Assembly: GCA_019115825.1 (NCBI GenBank)
Contig: DXCV01000088.1
Coordinates: 1-46,151, forward strand
From: Candidatus Bacteroides pullicola
GTDB lineage: Bacteria; Bacteroidota; Bacteroidia; Bacteroidales; Bacteroidaceae
Length of the DNA stretch: 46,151 nucleotides
Direction: 5' to 3'
The stretch's first letter is position 1. Every line of letters begins with the position of its first letter. The notes under the pieces are model-generated. The model searched no databases, was not told the origin of the DNA, and worked only from the letters and a program-made list of their open reading frames with translations. The translations under genes were made by a program, and so were the position numbers. Shown one piece after another: positions 21,207-29,798 of the stretch.

Positions 21207-21767
21207 ATGAACCAAAAAGAATTTGATAAAGCTATACTTTTTGTCTTACGTTATGCAATTGAACATGATGGGGTGGCTTCTTATAATCCTTGCATGTATC
21301 ATTTAGGTTATGCTGACAATATTCCCCCTTCTGAAGAATTTAATAACGAATTAAAAAAATATGGTAGCTTAGAATACAGTAGAAATTTAGATGAATACAG
21401 TTACTTAAATCATATTTCTTCATGGTCTTGTTTTCGGATAGACGAGAGGGGAAGAAGATATATGAAAGAGTTGGAGCCTTCCGAACTTGGTAAAATGATA
21501 AAAAGTGTTTTAACTCTATGTTTATCTATTCTACAATTGCCGTTCGTGATAGAAGGATGGATTTCTTATTTCCTTCATTATACGTTGAAAATAATATCAG
21601 CAATATTTTTCCCGATAGTGCTGATTTCATTTATATGGTGGCCGATTGATTTACTTTGTGGTTTATGCTGGATGGGATGTGATTGGTTGAAGCATATAAT
21701 ATGGGATAAGGATTTTAGATGGGAAGCGTCTTCTAAACGATGGACGGAGCATTTTCCTGAATTATAA
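21207..21767 (+). CDS. Membrane protein, unknown (cassette gene 5)
   Basis: 186 residues. The soluble N-terminal part (~1-90) contains a region reading CFRIDERGRRYMKEL that looks like the end of a winged-helix or restriction-accessory fold. Two or three hydrophobic segments follow (~96-118 and ~124-158, rich in Trp, Leu and Ile), then a short basic tail. No signal peptide. It could tether the cassette products at the inner membrane. Not recognised. Confidence 0.7.
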   Translation: MNQKEFDKAILFVLRYAIEHDGVASYNPCMYHLGYADNIPPSEEFNNELKKYGSLEYSRNLDEYSYLNHISSWSCFRIDERGRRYMKELEPSELGKMIKSVLTLCLSILQLPFVIEGWISYFLHYTLKIISAIFFPIVLISFIWWPIDLLCGLCWMGCDWLKHIIWDKDFRWEASSKRWTEHFPEL

Positions 21768-21830
21768 AATAAGGGTTGCTATGGTTGCAAATATATTCGT
21801 GTATTAATCAAAAATTTACATAGAAAATCA

Positions 21831-21838
21831 TATCTTTG
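21831..21838 (+). promoter_or_regulatory. -7 element (TATCTTTG) before the fic gene
   Basis: A perfect consensus -7, with weak TTTA-like sequence about 16-20 nt upstream. It argues for the fic start at 21953 rather than the TTG at 21836, which would lie inside the promoter. Confidence 0.55.
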
Positions 21839-21952
21839 CAGGCATACAAGCGTTCTGTAACATCTGAGGAAAACAACTTTGTCAGTCACCGCTTTCTGCA
21901 TGACAAGATAGATTTCGTAAGATTGCAAGAATGTGATAAATTAGATGTGCCA

Positions 21953-22984
21953 ATGAAAGAGATAGACAGAAAACTAATAGAAACAATCAACCGATACAGG
22001 GCTTCGGGAATTGGGCAGCAGGTGGATTACGAGAAATTCTACCTCTACTCGCTTATTACCCATTCAACGGCCATCGAAGGCTCTACTGTGACTGAGGTGG
22101 AAAACCAGTTATTGTTCGATGAGGGAATTGCGGCCAAGGGGAGAAGCCTTGTGGAGCAGATGATGAACGTGGATTTGAAAAACGCCTATCTTTTCGGTTT
22201 CCAATGGGCAAAGACTTCCCAACCCTATACAGTAGATTTCTTGTGTGAATTGTCCGCTAAAGTCATGCGGCGTACAGGTTCGGAATACTCTGTATTAGGC
22301 GGTGATTTTGATTCCTCTAAAGGAGAGTTACGCCGCTGCAATGTGAGTGCAGGCATTGGTGGCAGAAGTTACATGGCTTTTCAGAAGATTCCTCAAGCCA
22401 CCGCAAGCTTTTGCCAATGGCTGAACAGTGAATTGGCTTCAGTAGACAGAAACGACCTGGCGGCATGTTACCGTTTGAGTTTCGAAGCCCATTTCCGTCT
22501 GGTCACTATTCATCCGTGGGTGGACGGCAACGGACGTACCACAAGATTGCTGATGAATATCGTACAGCGACAATTGGGACTTATTCCTTCTATTGTGACG
22601 AAAGAAGCCAAAGGTGAATATATCCAGGCTCTGATGGACAGCCGGGAGCAGGAGGATAGTACGATTATTCAAGACGTAATGCTTGCCCAGCACATTGCCA
22701 ACCTTGAAAGCAGGATTTTACAGTATCAGCAAAGTATAGATGATACTGTAAAAGTCGGAAGTGATACTGTAAATGATACTGTAATGGCTGATGACGCGAA
22801 TACCCGGCTTATTTCACTGATTAAGGCGCATCCGGAATATACCTATGATGAATATGCACGTGCGCTGAATATAAGTCGGGCAACTGTGGCGCGTTACATC
22901 AAAAAAATGAATGGGACAGTAATCAGACGCATAGGTTCGGACAAAAACGGACATTGGGAATTGATTTCGACGATTTGTCTTTGA
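21953..22984 (+). CDS. Fic-domain AMP-transferase, self-inhibited, with winged-helix tail
   Basis: 343 residues. The N-terminal inhibitory helix carries the class II motif S-x3-E-G (S38, E42, G43 in THSTAIEG). The catalytic motif HPWVDGNGR lies at 187-195 and matches HPFx[D/E]GNGR. Such proteins transfer AMP to Ser/Thr/Tyr of target proteins, and the inhibitory Glu blocks ATP until released. The C-terminal ~60 residues form a winged helix (YDEYARALNISRATVARYIK), so it may bind DNA or regulate itself. The linker contains a duplicated SDTVNDTV-like stretch. It is a single gene with its own promoter, next to the accessory cassette. The target is unknown. Confidence 0.88.
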   Translation: MKEIDRKLIETINRYRASGIGQQVDYEKFYLYSLITHSTAIEGSTVTEVENQLLFDEGIAAKGRSLVEQMMNVDLKNAYLFGFQWAKTSQPYTVDFLCELSAKVMRRTGSEYSVLGGDFDSSKGELRRCNVSAGIGGRSYMAFQKIPQATASFCQWLNSELASVDRNDLAACYRLSFEAHFRLVTIHPWVDGNGRTTRLLMNIVQRQLGLIPSIVTKEAKGEYIQALMDSREQEDSTIIQDVMLAQHIANLESRILQYQQSIDDTVKVGSDTVNDTVMADDANTRLISLIKAHPEYTYDEYARALNISRATVARYIKKMNGTVIRRIGSDKNGHWELISTICL

Positions 22985-23030
22985 AATGATAAACTAATGG
23001 GGCTGCGTCAAAAAAAGGAAAAGGATAATC

Positions 23031-23110
23031 TTTTAGACGCAGATTCAGCGGATGGTGCGGATTATTAATTTATGAAATCCGCTAAATCCGCATTATCCGC
23101 GTCTAAAAAA
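23031..23110. repeat. Long imperfect inverted repeat (ATCCGC/GCGGAT type), bidirectional terminator
   Basis: TTTTAGACGC...GCGGAT...GCGGATT on the left pairs with AATCCGCTAAATCCGC...ATCCGCGTCTAAAA on the right, about 33 bp per arm. Multiple GCGGAT units give it a modular look. It lies between convergent fic and batE and carries T-rich ends on both strands. Confidence 0.75.
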
Positions 23111-23146
23111 TAAGGTTTAGAACCTGTGGCTTATCGAATGTTTACA

Positions 23147-23974
23147 TCAAATCACCTCGATAGCCGACGTAGGCAACCACCCCACCTTCCCGTCTTCCAG
23201 GCGGATTTCCTTCCACTCGCGCATCGTGTCATCCTTGATTTCCACCTTATGGCCTTCGTGCAGGATGAAGAGGCTGGTGCCGCTTTCGCTGGGCGTGCTT
23301 CTGACGGTGACGCTGGGAGAAAGGACAATGGCCTTGTCCCGCTCGGTCAATGCCTTCTTTTGTTGCAGGGCAAACACATTGCATAATATGGCCAACACCA
23401 TCAAAACCATGCCTGCAAAGAATCCGGCTTTTTTCAATCGGACGGACTTCGAATAGAAGAACAGGCAGAGGCAAGCCAGAAACAGGATGAAGCAGGCAAT
23501 GCCCCACCCCGCCCAGGCATCAATGCTCAGGCAGTTGATCAAGGACTTGAACCAACCGATGAAGAAGATTTCCGGCATCGGCGTCACTTGGTCTATGGTC
23601 TTGGTGCGGGCTATCTCCAGATTGGCACGCACATCGCCGTTGCCGGGTTCGAGCAGAAGGGCACGCTCGTAGTTCAGGATGGCACGGGCAATGTCGCCCG
23701 ATTTATAATAGCTGTTGCCCAAGTTGTAGTACACTTCGGCCGATTCGCCTTGCTGGAGCAGGCTCTCGTAGATTTGAATGGCCGACAGGTAATCGTTCTG
23801 CATATAGGCGCTGTCGCCCGCCGCTTTGGTGGAGTTCTCTGTCCGGTGCAGGGTGGTGAAGTCTTCGCTCACCAAAGCGGAGGTATCCGCCTGGGCGGTA
23901 TCCACGGCCATTTCCTGCCCCCAGGCAAGTCCAAATGCCCATGACAGGCAAACCATAAGTAGTATCTTTTTCAT
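23147..23974 (-). CDS. batE: BatE: TPR, membrane and SH3 domain protein
   Basis: 275 residues. The signal peptide is ~1-19. TPR motifs occupy ~50-120 (AYMQNDYLSAIQIYESLLQ, VYYNLGNSYYKSGDIARAIL). Two hydrophobic segments lie around 150-175 and 183-203. A C-terminal bacterial SH3 domain follows (VTVRSTPSESGTSLFILHEG... GWLPTSAI). It is the last gene of the bat operon, 13 nt after batD. The Bat proteins were named for aerotolerance in Bacteroides and form a membrane complex with VWA proteins; their direct biochemical role remains debated. Confidence 0.92.
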   Translation of the reverse strand: MKKILLMVCLSWAFGLAWGQEMAVDTAQADTSALVSEDFTTLHRTENSTKAAGDSAYMQNDYLSAIQIYESLLQQGESAEVYYNLGNSYYKSGDIARAILNYERALLLEPGNGDVRANLEIARTKTIDQVTPMPEIFFIGWFKSLINCLSIDAWAGWGIACFILFLACLCLFFYSKSVRLKKAGFFAGMVLMVLAILCNVFALQQKKALTERDKAIVLSPSVTVRSTPSESGTSLFILHEGHKVEIKDDTMREWKEIRLEDGKVGWLPTSAIEVI

Positions 23975-23987
23975 AATCTTCTCCTAA

Positions 23988-25802
23988 TTAATGTTTGATG
24001 GAACCTTCCATTTTACTGATGATATCCAACGCTTCCGCATAAATCTTGTCCATGCCCTGGTTGGCATCGGCAGGTGCGAAGCGGGCAAACTCGCAGTTGT
24101 CCAGCACTTTCAGGAATTCCGCGATGAGCGCATCGTCCACGCCGTAATTGCGAAGTTCCTCCTCGATGTTGTCCTTGGAAAGGCGGGACATCGGGATGCT
24201 CAGTTTATCGCTGACATAGCCCCAAAGTGCCTTCAGGACTTCATCATAGAACGCATCCTTCTTGTTGTCCGCCAACAGCTTGCCCGCCAGCTTCAGACGC
24301 TTCACGGCCACCTTGTTGGCTTTCCGGGTGCGCACCTTGGCCACGTTGGCATTGGCTGCTATCTGCTTGCGGTAGATGACAAAGAAGACAATGAACACCA
24401 GGGCGGGTATCAGATAGAACAGCCAATATCCCGGCGTGCCGAAGAAGAAGCTGCCCCTTGGCGTCAGCTTCACTTCGTTTTGCTTGATGAAGCGGATGTC
24501 CTCGTTCAAGACCTTCAACTCTTCCTTGTTGGTGAAGTTGGCGATGGTCTGAGTGGCGTTTCCTTCTCCTTTCTCCACGTGGAGGTCATAGCCTTCGGTA
24601 GTCAAGGTCTTGTAGGACTTGGACTTCACGTCGAAGTAGGTGAAGGAGACGGGCGGAATCTTGTAGTCACCCGGATTGCGCGGGATGGCCAGATACTCTA
24701 TCACCTTGTTGCCGGAAAGCCCGTCGCTGGTCAGGCGGAAGTTGTTCTCGCTCTTCGGGTCGTAGATTTCGAAATCCTCGGGGAATTTCACTTCGGGGTT
24801 GGAGAGCAATTTCAGGTTGCCCGTGCCCGATATGACCAGTTTCACCGTGACGGCATCATTGGTCTTGACGGAAGTGCTGTTGATGGATGAAGAGATGTTC
24901 AAGTCGCCCACGCCTCCCGAGAAATCGGCAGGCTTGTCGGGCAGAGCCTTGACATCAATCGTGAGCTTCGGGGTGAACAGGCTCTTCTTGACCATATAGC
25001 TGCCTCCCCCGCCATTGAAGAAGGAATCGAAGTCGAACGGGTCCACCTGCGTAGCCACGGCTATGGAAGCATCGAAACGTGCCGCGTCTATGGTCAGCTT
25101 GCCCGATTGCTGGGGGAAGAGTACGAACTGGCGGAAGATGGTGGTCTGGTAGTTGCGCCCCTTGTAATGTTCCAATCCCCAGCGGCGGTTGGCGGGCAAC
25201 TCCACTTCCTGCGAATGGAAGCCTTTGAAGTCCGGCAGCTTGACATTGTCGAACCCGCGCAAGTCCACTTGCGTGTAAATCTTGTACGTCAGGAGGATGG
25301 CTTCCTGCTCATAGACGGTGGTCTTGTTGATGGTGCCCGTGATGAACAGGTCATTGCCGGAAATGGTCGCACTTCCTGTCCTTCCCCGCTGTTGTCCGCC
25401 TTGTGAGGACTTGTCGGCTGGCAGCACCTTGATTTTTACGGAATTGGACACCATCTGGTTGCCATCGGCCGTGATAGTGGCACCGGGAATGGTGTATTCG
25501 CCTTCGGTCTTGGCCATCAGGATGTAGGTGAACGTGATGCTCTGCGTGCTGGTGGTCTTGCCATTTATGATTTGCACACTGCTCTGCGTGGAGCGGCTCG
25601 GCCCCATCAGCACCTCAAACCCCTTGATGGAAGGGACACGGAAATCCCTGACCTCCTGCGTCGTGATGGTGTAGGACAGGCGGAACTGGTCGCCCACCGC
25701 CACGGCATCGGGAGCCGACGCGGTGAACGACACCTCATCGTCGGCCCAAAGAGGGATAGCGGCCATCATCAACATGGCCCATAGGAAAATGATTCTCTTC
25801 AT
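23988..25802 (-). CDS. batD: BatD: large periplasmic 'oxygen tolerance' protein
   Basis: 604 residues. The signal peptide is ~1-20. Repeated Ig-like beta domains with the BatD family pattern follow (DQFRLSYTITTQEVRDFRVP, ILMAKTEGEYTIPGATITAD, DLFITGTINKTTVYEQEAIL). One transmembrane helix lies near 440-460 (YLIPALVFIVFFVIY), then a cytoplasmic helical tail. It is thought to act in the periplasm with BatA/BatB VWA domains. Spacing to batC is 28 nt. Confidence 0.92.
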   Translation of the reverse strand: MKRIIFLWAMLMMAAIPLWADDEVSFTASAPDAVAVGDQFRLSYTITTQEVRDFRVPSIKGFEVLMGPSRSTQSSVQIINGKTTSTQSITFTYILMAKTEGEYTIPGATITADGNQMVSNSVKIKVLPADKSSQGGQQRGRTGSATISGNDLFITGTINKTTVYEQEAILLTYKIYTQVDLRGFDNVKLPDFKGFHSQEVELPANRRWGLEHYKGRNYQTTIFRQFVLFPQQSGKLTIDAARFDASIAVATQVDPFDFDSFFNGGGGSYMVKKSLFTPKLTIDVKALPDKPADFSGGVGDLNISSSINSTSVKTNDAVTVKLVISGTGNLKLLSNPEVKFPEDFEIYDPKSENNFRLTSDGLSGNKVIEYLAIPRNPGDYKIPPVSFTYFDVKSKSYKTLTTEGYDLHVEKGEGNATQTIANFTNKEELKVLNEDIRFIKQNEVKLTPRGSFFFGTPGYWLFYLIPALVFIVFFVIYRKQIAANANVAKVRTRKANKVAVKRLKLAGKLLADNKKDAFYDEVLKALWGYVSDKLSIPMSRLSKDNIEEELRNYGVDDALIAEFLKVLDNCEFARFAPADANQGMDKIYAEALDIISKMEGSIKH

Positions 25803-25830
25803 ATATGTTCTTTTGTTTTATTCATTCCTT

Positions 25831-26541
25831 TTACCAGTCTTTCTCCAGCCGCGAGCCTTGAATGACCTGCTGTTGTTTCTTCACCTTGTCCTGCGTGTTC
25901 TGCTCGTCTTGCATCACGGAGTTCAGCAACTGCTCGGCATTCTCTTTGGACATTTCGTCCTGCTTCTGCTCGGGTTGCTGCTGTTGTTGCTGGTCCTGCT
26001 GTTGTTGCTGTTGGTCTTGCTGTTGCTCCTGCTGCTGCTTCTGCTGCTGGTCTTGCTGGTTCTGATCCTGGTTCTGCTGATTCTGTTGCTGGTCTTTCAG
26101 CATCTTCTGGGCCAGGGCCAGGTTGTAGCGCGTCTCGTCGTCACTCGGATTGTTGCGAAGTGCCTCCTTGTACATCTCAATGGCTTTCTCATACTCCTTC
26201 GTGCTGTGGAAGATGACACCCATATTATGGAAAATCTGTGCCTTGCGCCCCTTGTCCTTCTCGATGCGGGCGGCATCGGCAAATTCGTTCATCGCCTCCT
26301 GCGCCTTGTTCTGCCAAAGGAGCGTATTGCCCAGGTTGAAACGGGCGATGGTAGACTGGGGATTCGCATCCAATGCCTTGCGGTAGTCCACCTCGGCATC
26401 CACATAAACACTATCCTTGAAGGCACGGTTTCCCTTGCGGATATAGTCGCGCTCCGCCTTCTGTGCAAAGGCCGAGACGGATATCAAGAGCATCAAGGCC
26501 AATCCTATGTATCTGTTGCGTATCATAAAATCACGATTCAT
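25831..26541 (-). CDS. batC: BatC: TPR protein with poly-Gln region
   Basis: 236 residues. The signal peptide ends about SAFAQ (a start at codon 6 is equally good). Three TPR units cover ~30-145 (NPQSTIARFNLGNTLLWQNK, AQIFHNMGVIFHSTKEYEKA, NPSDDETRYNLALAQKMLKD). Residues ~148-205 are almost only Gln, Asn and Asp. The tail is charged. It is a probable periplasmic adaptor of the Bat complex. The Gln tract is encoded mostly by CAG/CAA repeats and may vary in length between strains. Confidence 0.9.
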   Translation of the reverse strand: MNRDFMIRNRYIGLALMLLISVSAFAQKAERDYIRKGNRAFKDSVYVDAEVDYRKALDANPQSTIARFNLGNTLLWQNKAQEAMNEFADAARIEKDKGRKAQIFHNMGVIFHSTKEYEKAIEMYKEALRNNPSDDETRYNLALAQKMLKDQQQNQQNQDQNQQDQQQKQQQEQQQDQQQQQQDQQQQQQPEQKQDEMSKENAEQLLNSVMQDEQNTQDKVKKQQQVIQGSRLEKDW

Positions 26542-26567
26542 ATCTTATCTATATAGGGTGTTACAAT

Positions 26568-26610
26568 AGTTCCAACGGCGGTGGAACTGGGTTCCAGTAC
26601 GGCTGGAACC
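26568..26610 (-). repeat. Two tandem GTTCCA hairpins between batB and batC
   Basis: AGTTCCA/TGGAACT (26568-26588) and GGTTCCAG/CTGGAACC (26590-26610) form adjacent stem-loops in the bat mRNA. No T run follows, so they are more likely RNA-stability or processing elements than a terminator. Confidence 0.55.
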
Positions 26611-26616
26611 TTTCTC

Positions 26617-27642
26617 TTATCGTTTTGAGAACAAGTGCACGTTGCGGAACAACGGGTTCTTGATTTCCAATATCAGCATCTCGCCCAGCAGGAGAATGAG
26701 GATAATCCACGCCACGGCCTGGAACTGTTCGTTGTATTCGGTGTAGACCTGCGTCTCCACGTCTGCCTTGGCCAGCTTGTCCACTTCCTTGGCGATGGCG
26801 CGCTGGGCATTGTTCGTGTTGTCCACACGGGCGTAAATGCCTTTTCCCGCACGGGCAATCTCCTGGCACATCTGTTCGTTCAGGCGGGTCACCACCACAT
26901 TTCCCTCACGGTCGCGCCGGTAATCGTTGCCATCCGCAGCGGGAATGGGCGAACCGTCGGGCGAACCGACGCCCAGGACGTTCACCTGGATACCCTTGTC
27001 CGTGGCGCGTTTGATGGCTTCTTCCACCCCGCCCTCGTGGTTCTCACCGTCGGTGATGAGGATGACCGTGCGCCCCACGCCCTCCTGGGGAGTGAAGCTG
27101 CGGGCAGCCAGGTCGATGGCAGCCCCGATGGCCGTTCCCTGCTTGGTGATGAGCGAGGGGTCGATGGTTTCCAGGAACATTTTGGCTGAGATATAGTCGC
27201 TCGTGATGGGCAATTGCGTGAAGGCGTCGCCCGCGAAGACGATCATGCCCACCTTGTCGTTCTCCATCCGGTCCACCAACTGCGCCACGATGCGCTTGGC
27301 TTTCTGCAAACGGCTGGGCTGTACGTCTTCGGCCAACATTGAATTGGAAATATCCAAGGCGATGATGACCTCGACGCCCTGCCGCTTCACGGTCTCCAGC
27401 TTGGAACCGAACTGGGGGCGTGCAAGGAGGACGGAGAACAGTCCGATGGCCAGGAGCAGGATGGAAAATTTCACATCGGGCCGATACTTGGACACATCGG
27501 GCATCAGCGCGGCCATCAGTTCGGGGTCGCCAAAGCGGCGGATGGCCTTCCGCCTCCGGTAGTTGGAGTACAGGTAGAATGCTATCAGCAAAGGCAATAG
27601 CAACAGTAAATATAAATAGGCTGGCTCTTCAAATCGGAACAT
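26617..27642 (-). CDS. batB: BatB: membrane VWA-domain protein
   Basis: 341 residues. N-terminal hydrophobic segments (~8-25 and ~58-75) lead into a von Willebrand A domain with the metal-ion site DxSxS (DISNSMLAED) and a later ITDGENHEGG strand. A C-terminal transmembrane helix (~305-325) follows. Paired VWA proteins BatA/BatB likely bind each other and BatD in the periplasm, with MoxR acting on the cytoplasmic side. Its motif SMLAEDxxPxRLxxAK is shared with BatA. Confidence 0.92.
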   Translation of the reverse strand: MFRFEEPAYLYLLLLLPLLIAFYLYSNYRRRKAIRRFGDPELMAALMPDVSKYRPDVKFSILLLAIGLFSVLLARPQFGSKLETVKRQGVEVIIALDISNSMLAEDVQPSRLQKAKRIVAQLVDRMENDKVGMIVFAGDAFTQLPITSDYISAKMFLETIDPSLITKQGTAIGAAIDLAARSFTPQEGVGRTVILITDGENHEGGVEEAIKRATDKGIQVNVLGVGSPDGSPIPAADGNDYRRDREGNVVVTRLNEQMCQEIARAGKGIYARVDNTNNAQRAIAKEVDKLAKADVETQVYTEYNEQFQAVAWIILILLLGEMLILEIKNPLFRNVHLFSKR

Positions 27643-27681
27643 AATCCTAAAGTTTACGATGGTTCAACATAACACCCTCCG

Positions 27682-28665
27682 TCAAGGAATCTTCTTCAAG
27701 ACGGAATTGCGTAACAACACCTCGAGCAACACACACAGGAAAGCCGCCAGGGCAAACCACTGGTATTCCTCCTCGCGCTTGCTGTATTGCTTGACGTTCA
27801 GTTTGGTTTTCTCCAGCTTGTCAATCTCCTCGTAGACTTCTTTCAGCTTGGAGTTGCTCGTGGCGCGGTAATAGTTACCCTCGGTGATGCCGGCTATCTG
27901 GGTCAGCGTCTTCTCGTCAATCTCCACGGGCACGTTGATGTACTGCACGGAGCCGCCCATCGGATAAGGATAAGGTGCCGTGCCGTTGGTGCCCACACCG
28001 ATGGTGTAGACGCGGATGCCGTAGGTCTTGGCAATCTCGGCGGCCGTCAAGGGGGAGATGTCTCCGCGGTTGTTCGTGCCGTCCGTCAGGAGGATGATGA
28101 CCTTGGACTTCGCCTTGCTGTCTTTCAGGCGGGTCACGGCATTGGCGATGCCCATGCCCACGGCGGTGCCGTCCTCTATGAGGCCGCACTTGGTGTCCTT
28201 AATCAGGTTGAGCAACACCGCATGGTCAACGGTCAAGGGGCACTGCGTGAAACTCTCGCCCGCGAAAAGCGTGATGCCGATGTTGTCGTTGGGACGCCCG
28301 TTGATAAATTCCGCAGCCACTTCCTTGGCGGCTTCCAGGCGATTGGGCTTCAGGTCCTCGGCCAGCATACTGGTGGAGACGTCGATGGCCATCATAATGT
28401 CGATACCTTCTATCTCGCTGTTCTGCCAGTTGTCCGTGGTTTGCGGGCGGGCCAGCACCAGGATGACCAACGTCAATGCAATAATCCGCAAGGCAAAGGG
28501 CACGTGAAGCAAATAATTCTTGTAGCTCTTGGGCGTATGGGCATACACACGGGCATCCGAAATCTGAAGCGTGGCTTCATTGTTCTTCCGCTTCATGATA
28601 TACCATATTATATAAGGTATCAGCAGGAGCAACAAAAATAAATATCCGATATTAGCAAATACCAT
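27682..28665 (-). CDS. batA: BatA: membrane VWA-domain protein
   Basis: 327 residues. Transmembrane helices lie near 7-25 and 57-75. The VWA domain carries DVSTS (AIDVSTSMLAED) as metal-ion-dependent adhesion site, TDGTNNRGD and the IGVGTNG strand, followed by a C-terminal membrane helix (WFALAAFLCVLLEVLL). Paralogue of BatB, from which it is separated by 39 nt. Confidence 0.93.
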   Translation of the reverse strand: MVFANIGYLFLLLLLIPYIIWYIMKRKNNEATLQISDARVYAHTPKSYKNYLLHVPFALRIIALTLVILVLARPQTTDNWQNSEIEGIDIMMAIDVSTSMLAEDLKPNRLEAAKEVAAEFINGRPNDNIGITLFAGESFTQCPLTVDHAVLLNLIKDTKCGLIEDGTAVGMGIANAVTRLKDSKAKSKVIILLTDGTNNRGDISPLTAAEIAKTYGIRVYTIGVGTNGTAPYPYPMGGSVQYINVPVEIDEKTLTQIAGITEGNYYRATSNSKLKEVYEEIDKLEKTKLNVKQYSKREEEYQWFALAAFLCVLLEVLLRNSVLKKIP

Positions 28666-28704
28666 AGTTCAAATGAGTTTATGAATGGAACATCACATAC
28701 ATCC

Positions 28705-29784
28705 TCAGGCAAAGTAATTGTACAATTCCGAAATGATGTATATCAGAGACCACACCAGGATGCCCGCCAGGACAGCGATGCCCGCTCCCAGCAACACCTT
28801 GGTGCGCAACGAACGCTTCTCGACGATGGTGATCTCGGTGGGTTGCGGCTTGGCGTTCTCGTCTTCCTTCTCCTTGGTCTCGTTGATGAAGTCGATGGCG
28901 TTGATGAGGTTGGCGTCGTTCTCGTTCATCAGGGGATTGTGCTTGGCAAATTTCACCAGGTCGGCCGTCTGAAACAAGGTGCGCAAGTCAGACAAGGCTT
29001 CCTTGTCGTTGGTCTCCAGCAATTTGTCGATGATTTCCGTAGAGGTCATCTCCATGGCGTTGAAGCCGAAACGGTCCTTGATGTATTGGCGGAGGGCATC
29101 GGTCAACTCCGTGTAATATTCTTTCGGTTGTCCTTTCTGCCAGATTTTCTCCGACTTGATGCGTTCTATCTCCTGCATGGCCAACTGATGCGGCGGGAGT
29201 TTGGGCTCTACTTTCACTTTCCGGATGATGGGCTTGTTGTCCCGGATGCGCTTTACCAGGTAAATCAATGCCAACAGGAAAGGCACAAACAAGAGCGCGG
29301 CGGCTATGGAGACATACCAGTCTTCCCACGCGAAAGGAGCCTTCATCACCGTTTTGGGACCAAAGAACTGGTCAGGATGAAGCGTGTCCACAGGGATGGA
29401 ATAGACCTTCAGGGCCAATGCCTTGGAGTGGTAGGGCTTGTTGTCCACCAGCACCTCCATCGGGGGCAGATAGTAGAGGGCGGAGTCAAAGGATGTCACC
29501 GTGTATTCCTGTGTCAACACGGCGCGTTGCCCGTTGTTCAACAATTGCGTGTCACACTTGGCCACATCGAGCACCTCCACACCCCGCACCAACGTATCAG
29601 GATAGAGCGGGAAGATGGCCTGCTTGTCCGCATCGAGGGTGACTTGGAGCTTGATTCTCGCCTGCTGGCCGATAAGGATTTGCAAGGAGTCGATGGTGGC
29701 ATCCACGATGACGGATTGCGCCTTCATCCCTTGGCTTCCCAGCAAGGCTCCTGCCATAATGATAAACAGAATATATCTCTTCAT
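28705..29784 (-). CDS. Bat-operon anchored protein (BatD-like N-terminus)
   Basis: 359 residues from ATG 29784 (MKRYILFIIMAG); six codons upstream are ignored because the signal peptide begins here. A periplasmic beta domain (~25-170: LQILIGQQARIKLQVTLDAD, LTQEYTVTSFDSALYYLPP) resembles a single BatD-type Ig unit. A transmembrane helix lies at ~180-200. A cytoplasmic helical domain follows (~225-320, HQLAMQEIERIKSEKIWQKG, TELTDALRQYIKDRFG) and a final membrane helix. It sits in the standard position between DUF58 and batA. Exact role unknown. Confidence 0.85.
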   Translation of the reverse strand: MKRYILFIIMAGALLGSQGMKAQSVIVDATIDSLQILIGQQARIKLQVTLDADKQAIFPLYPDTLVRGVEVLDVAKCDTQLLNNGQRAVLTQEYTVTSFDSALYYLPPMEVLVDNKPYHSKALALKVYSIPVDTLHPDQFFGPKTVMKAPFAWEDWYVSIAAALLFVPFLLALIYLVKRIRDNKPIIRKVKVEPKLPPHQLAMQEIERIKSEKIWQKGQPKEYYTELTDALRQYIKDRFGFNAMEMTSTEIIDKLLETNDKEALSDLRTLFQTADLVKFAKHNPLMNENDANLINAIDFINETKEKEDENAKPQPTEITIVEKRSLRTKVLLGAGIAVLAGILVWSLIYIISELYNYFA

Positions 29785-29798
29785 TGCTAACCTTCTAC

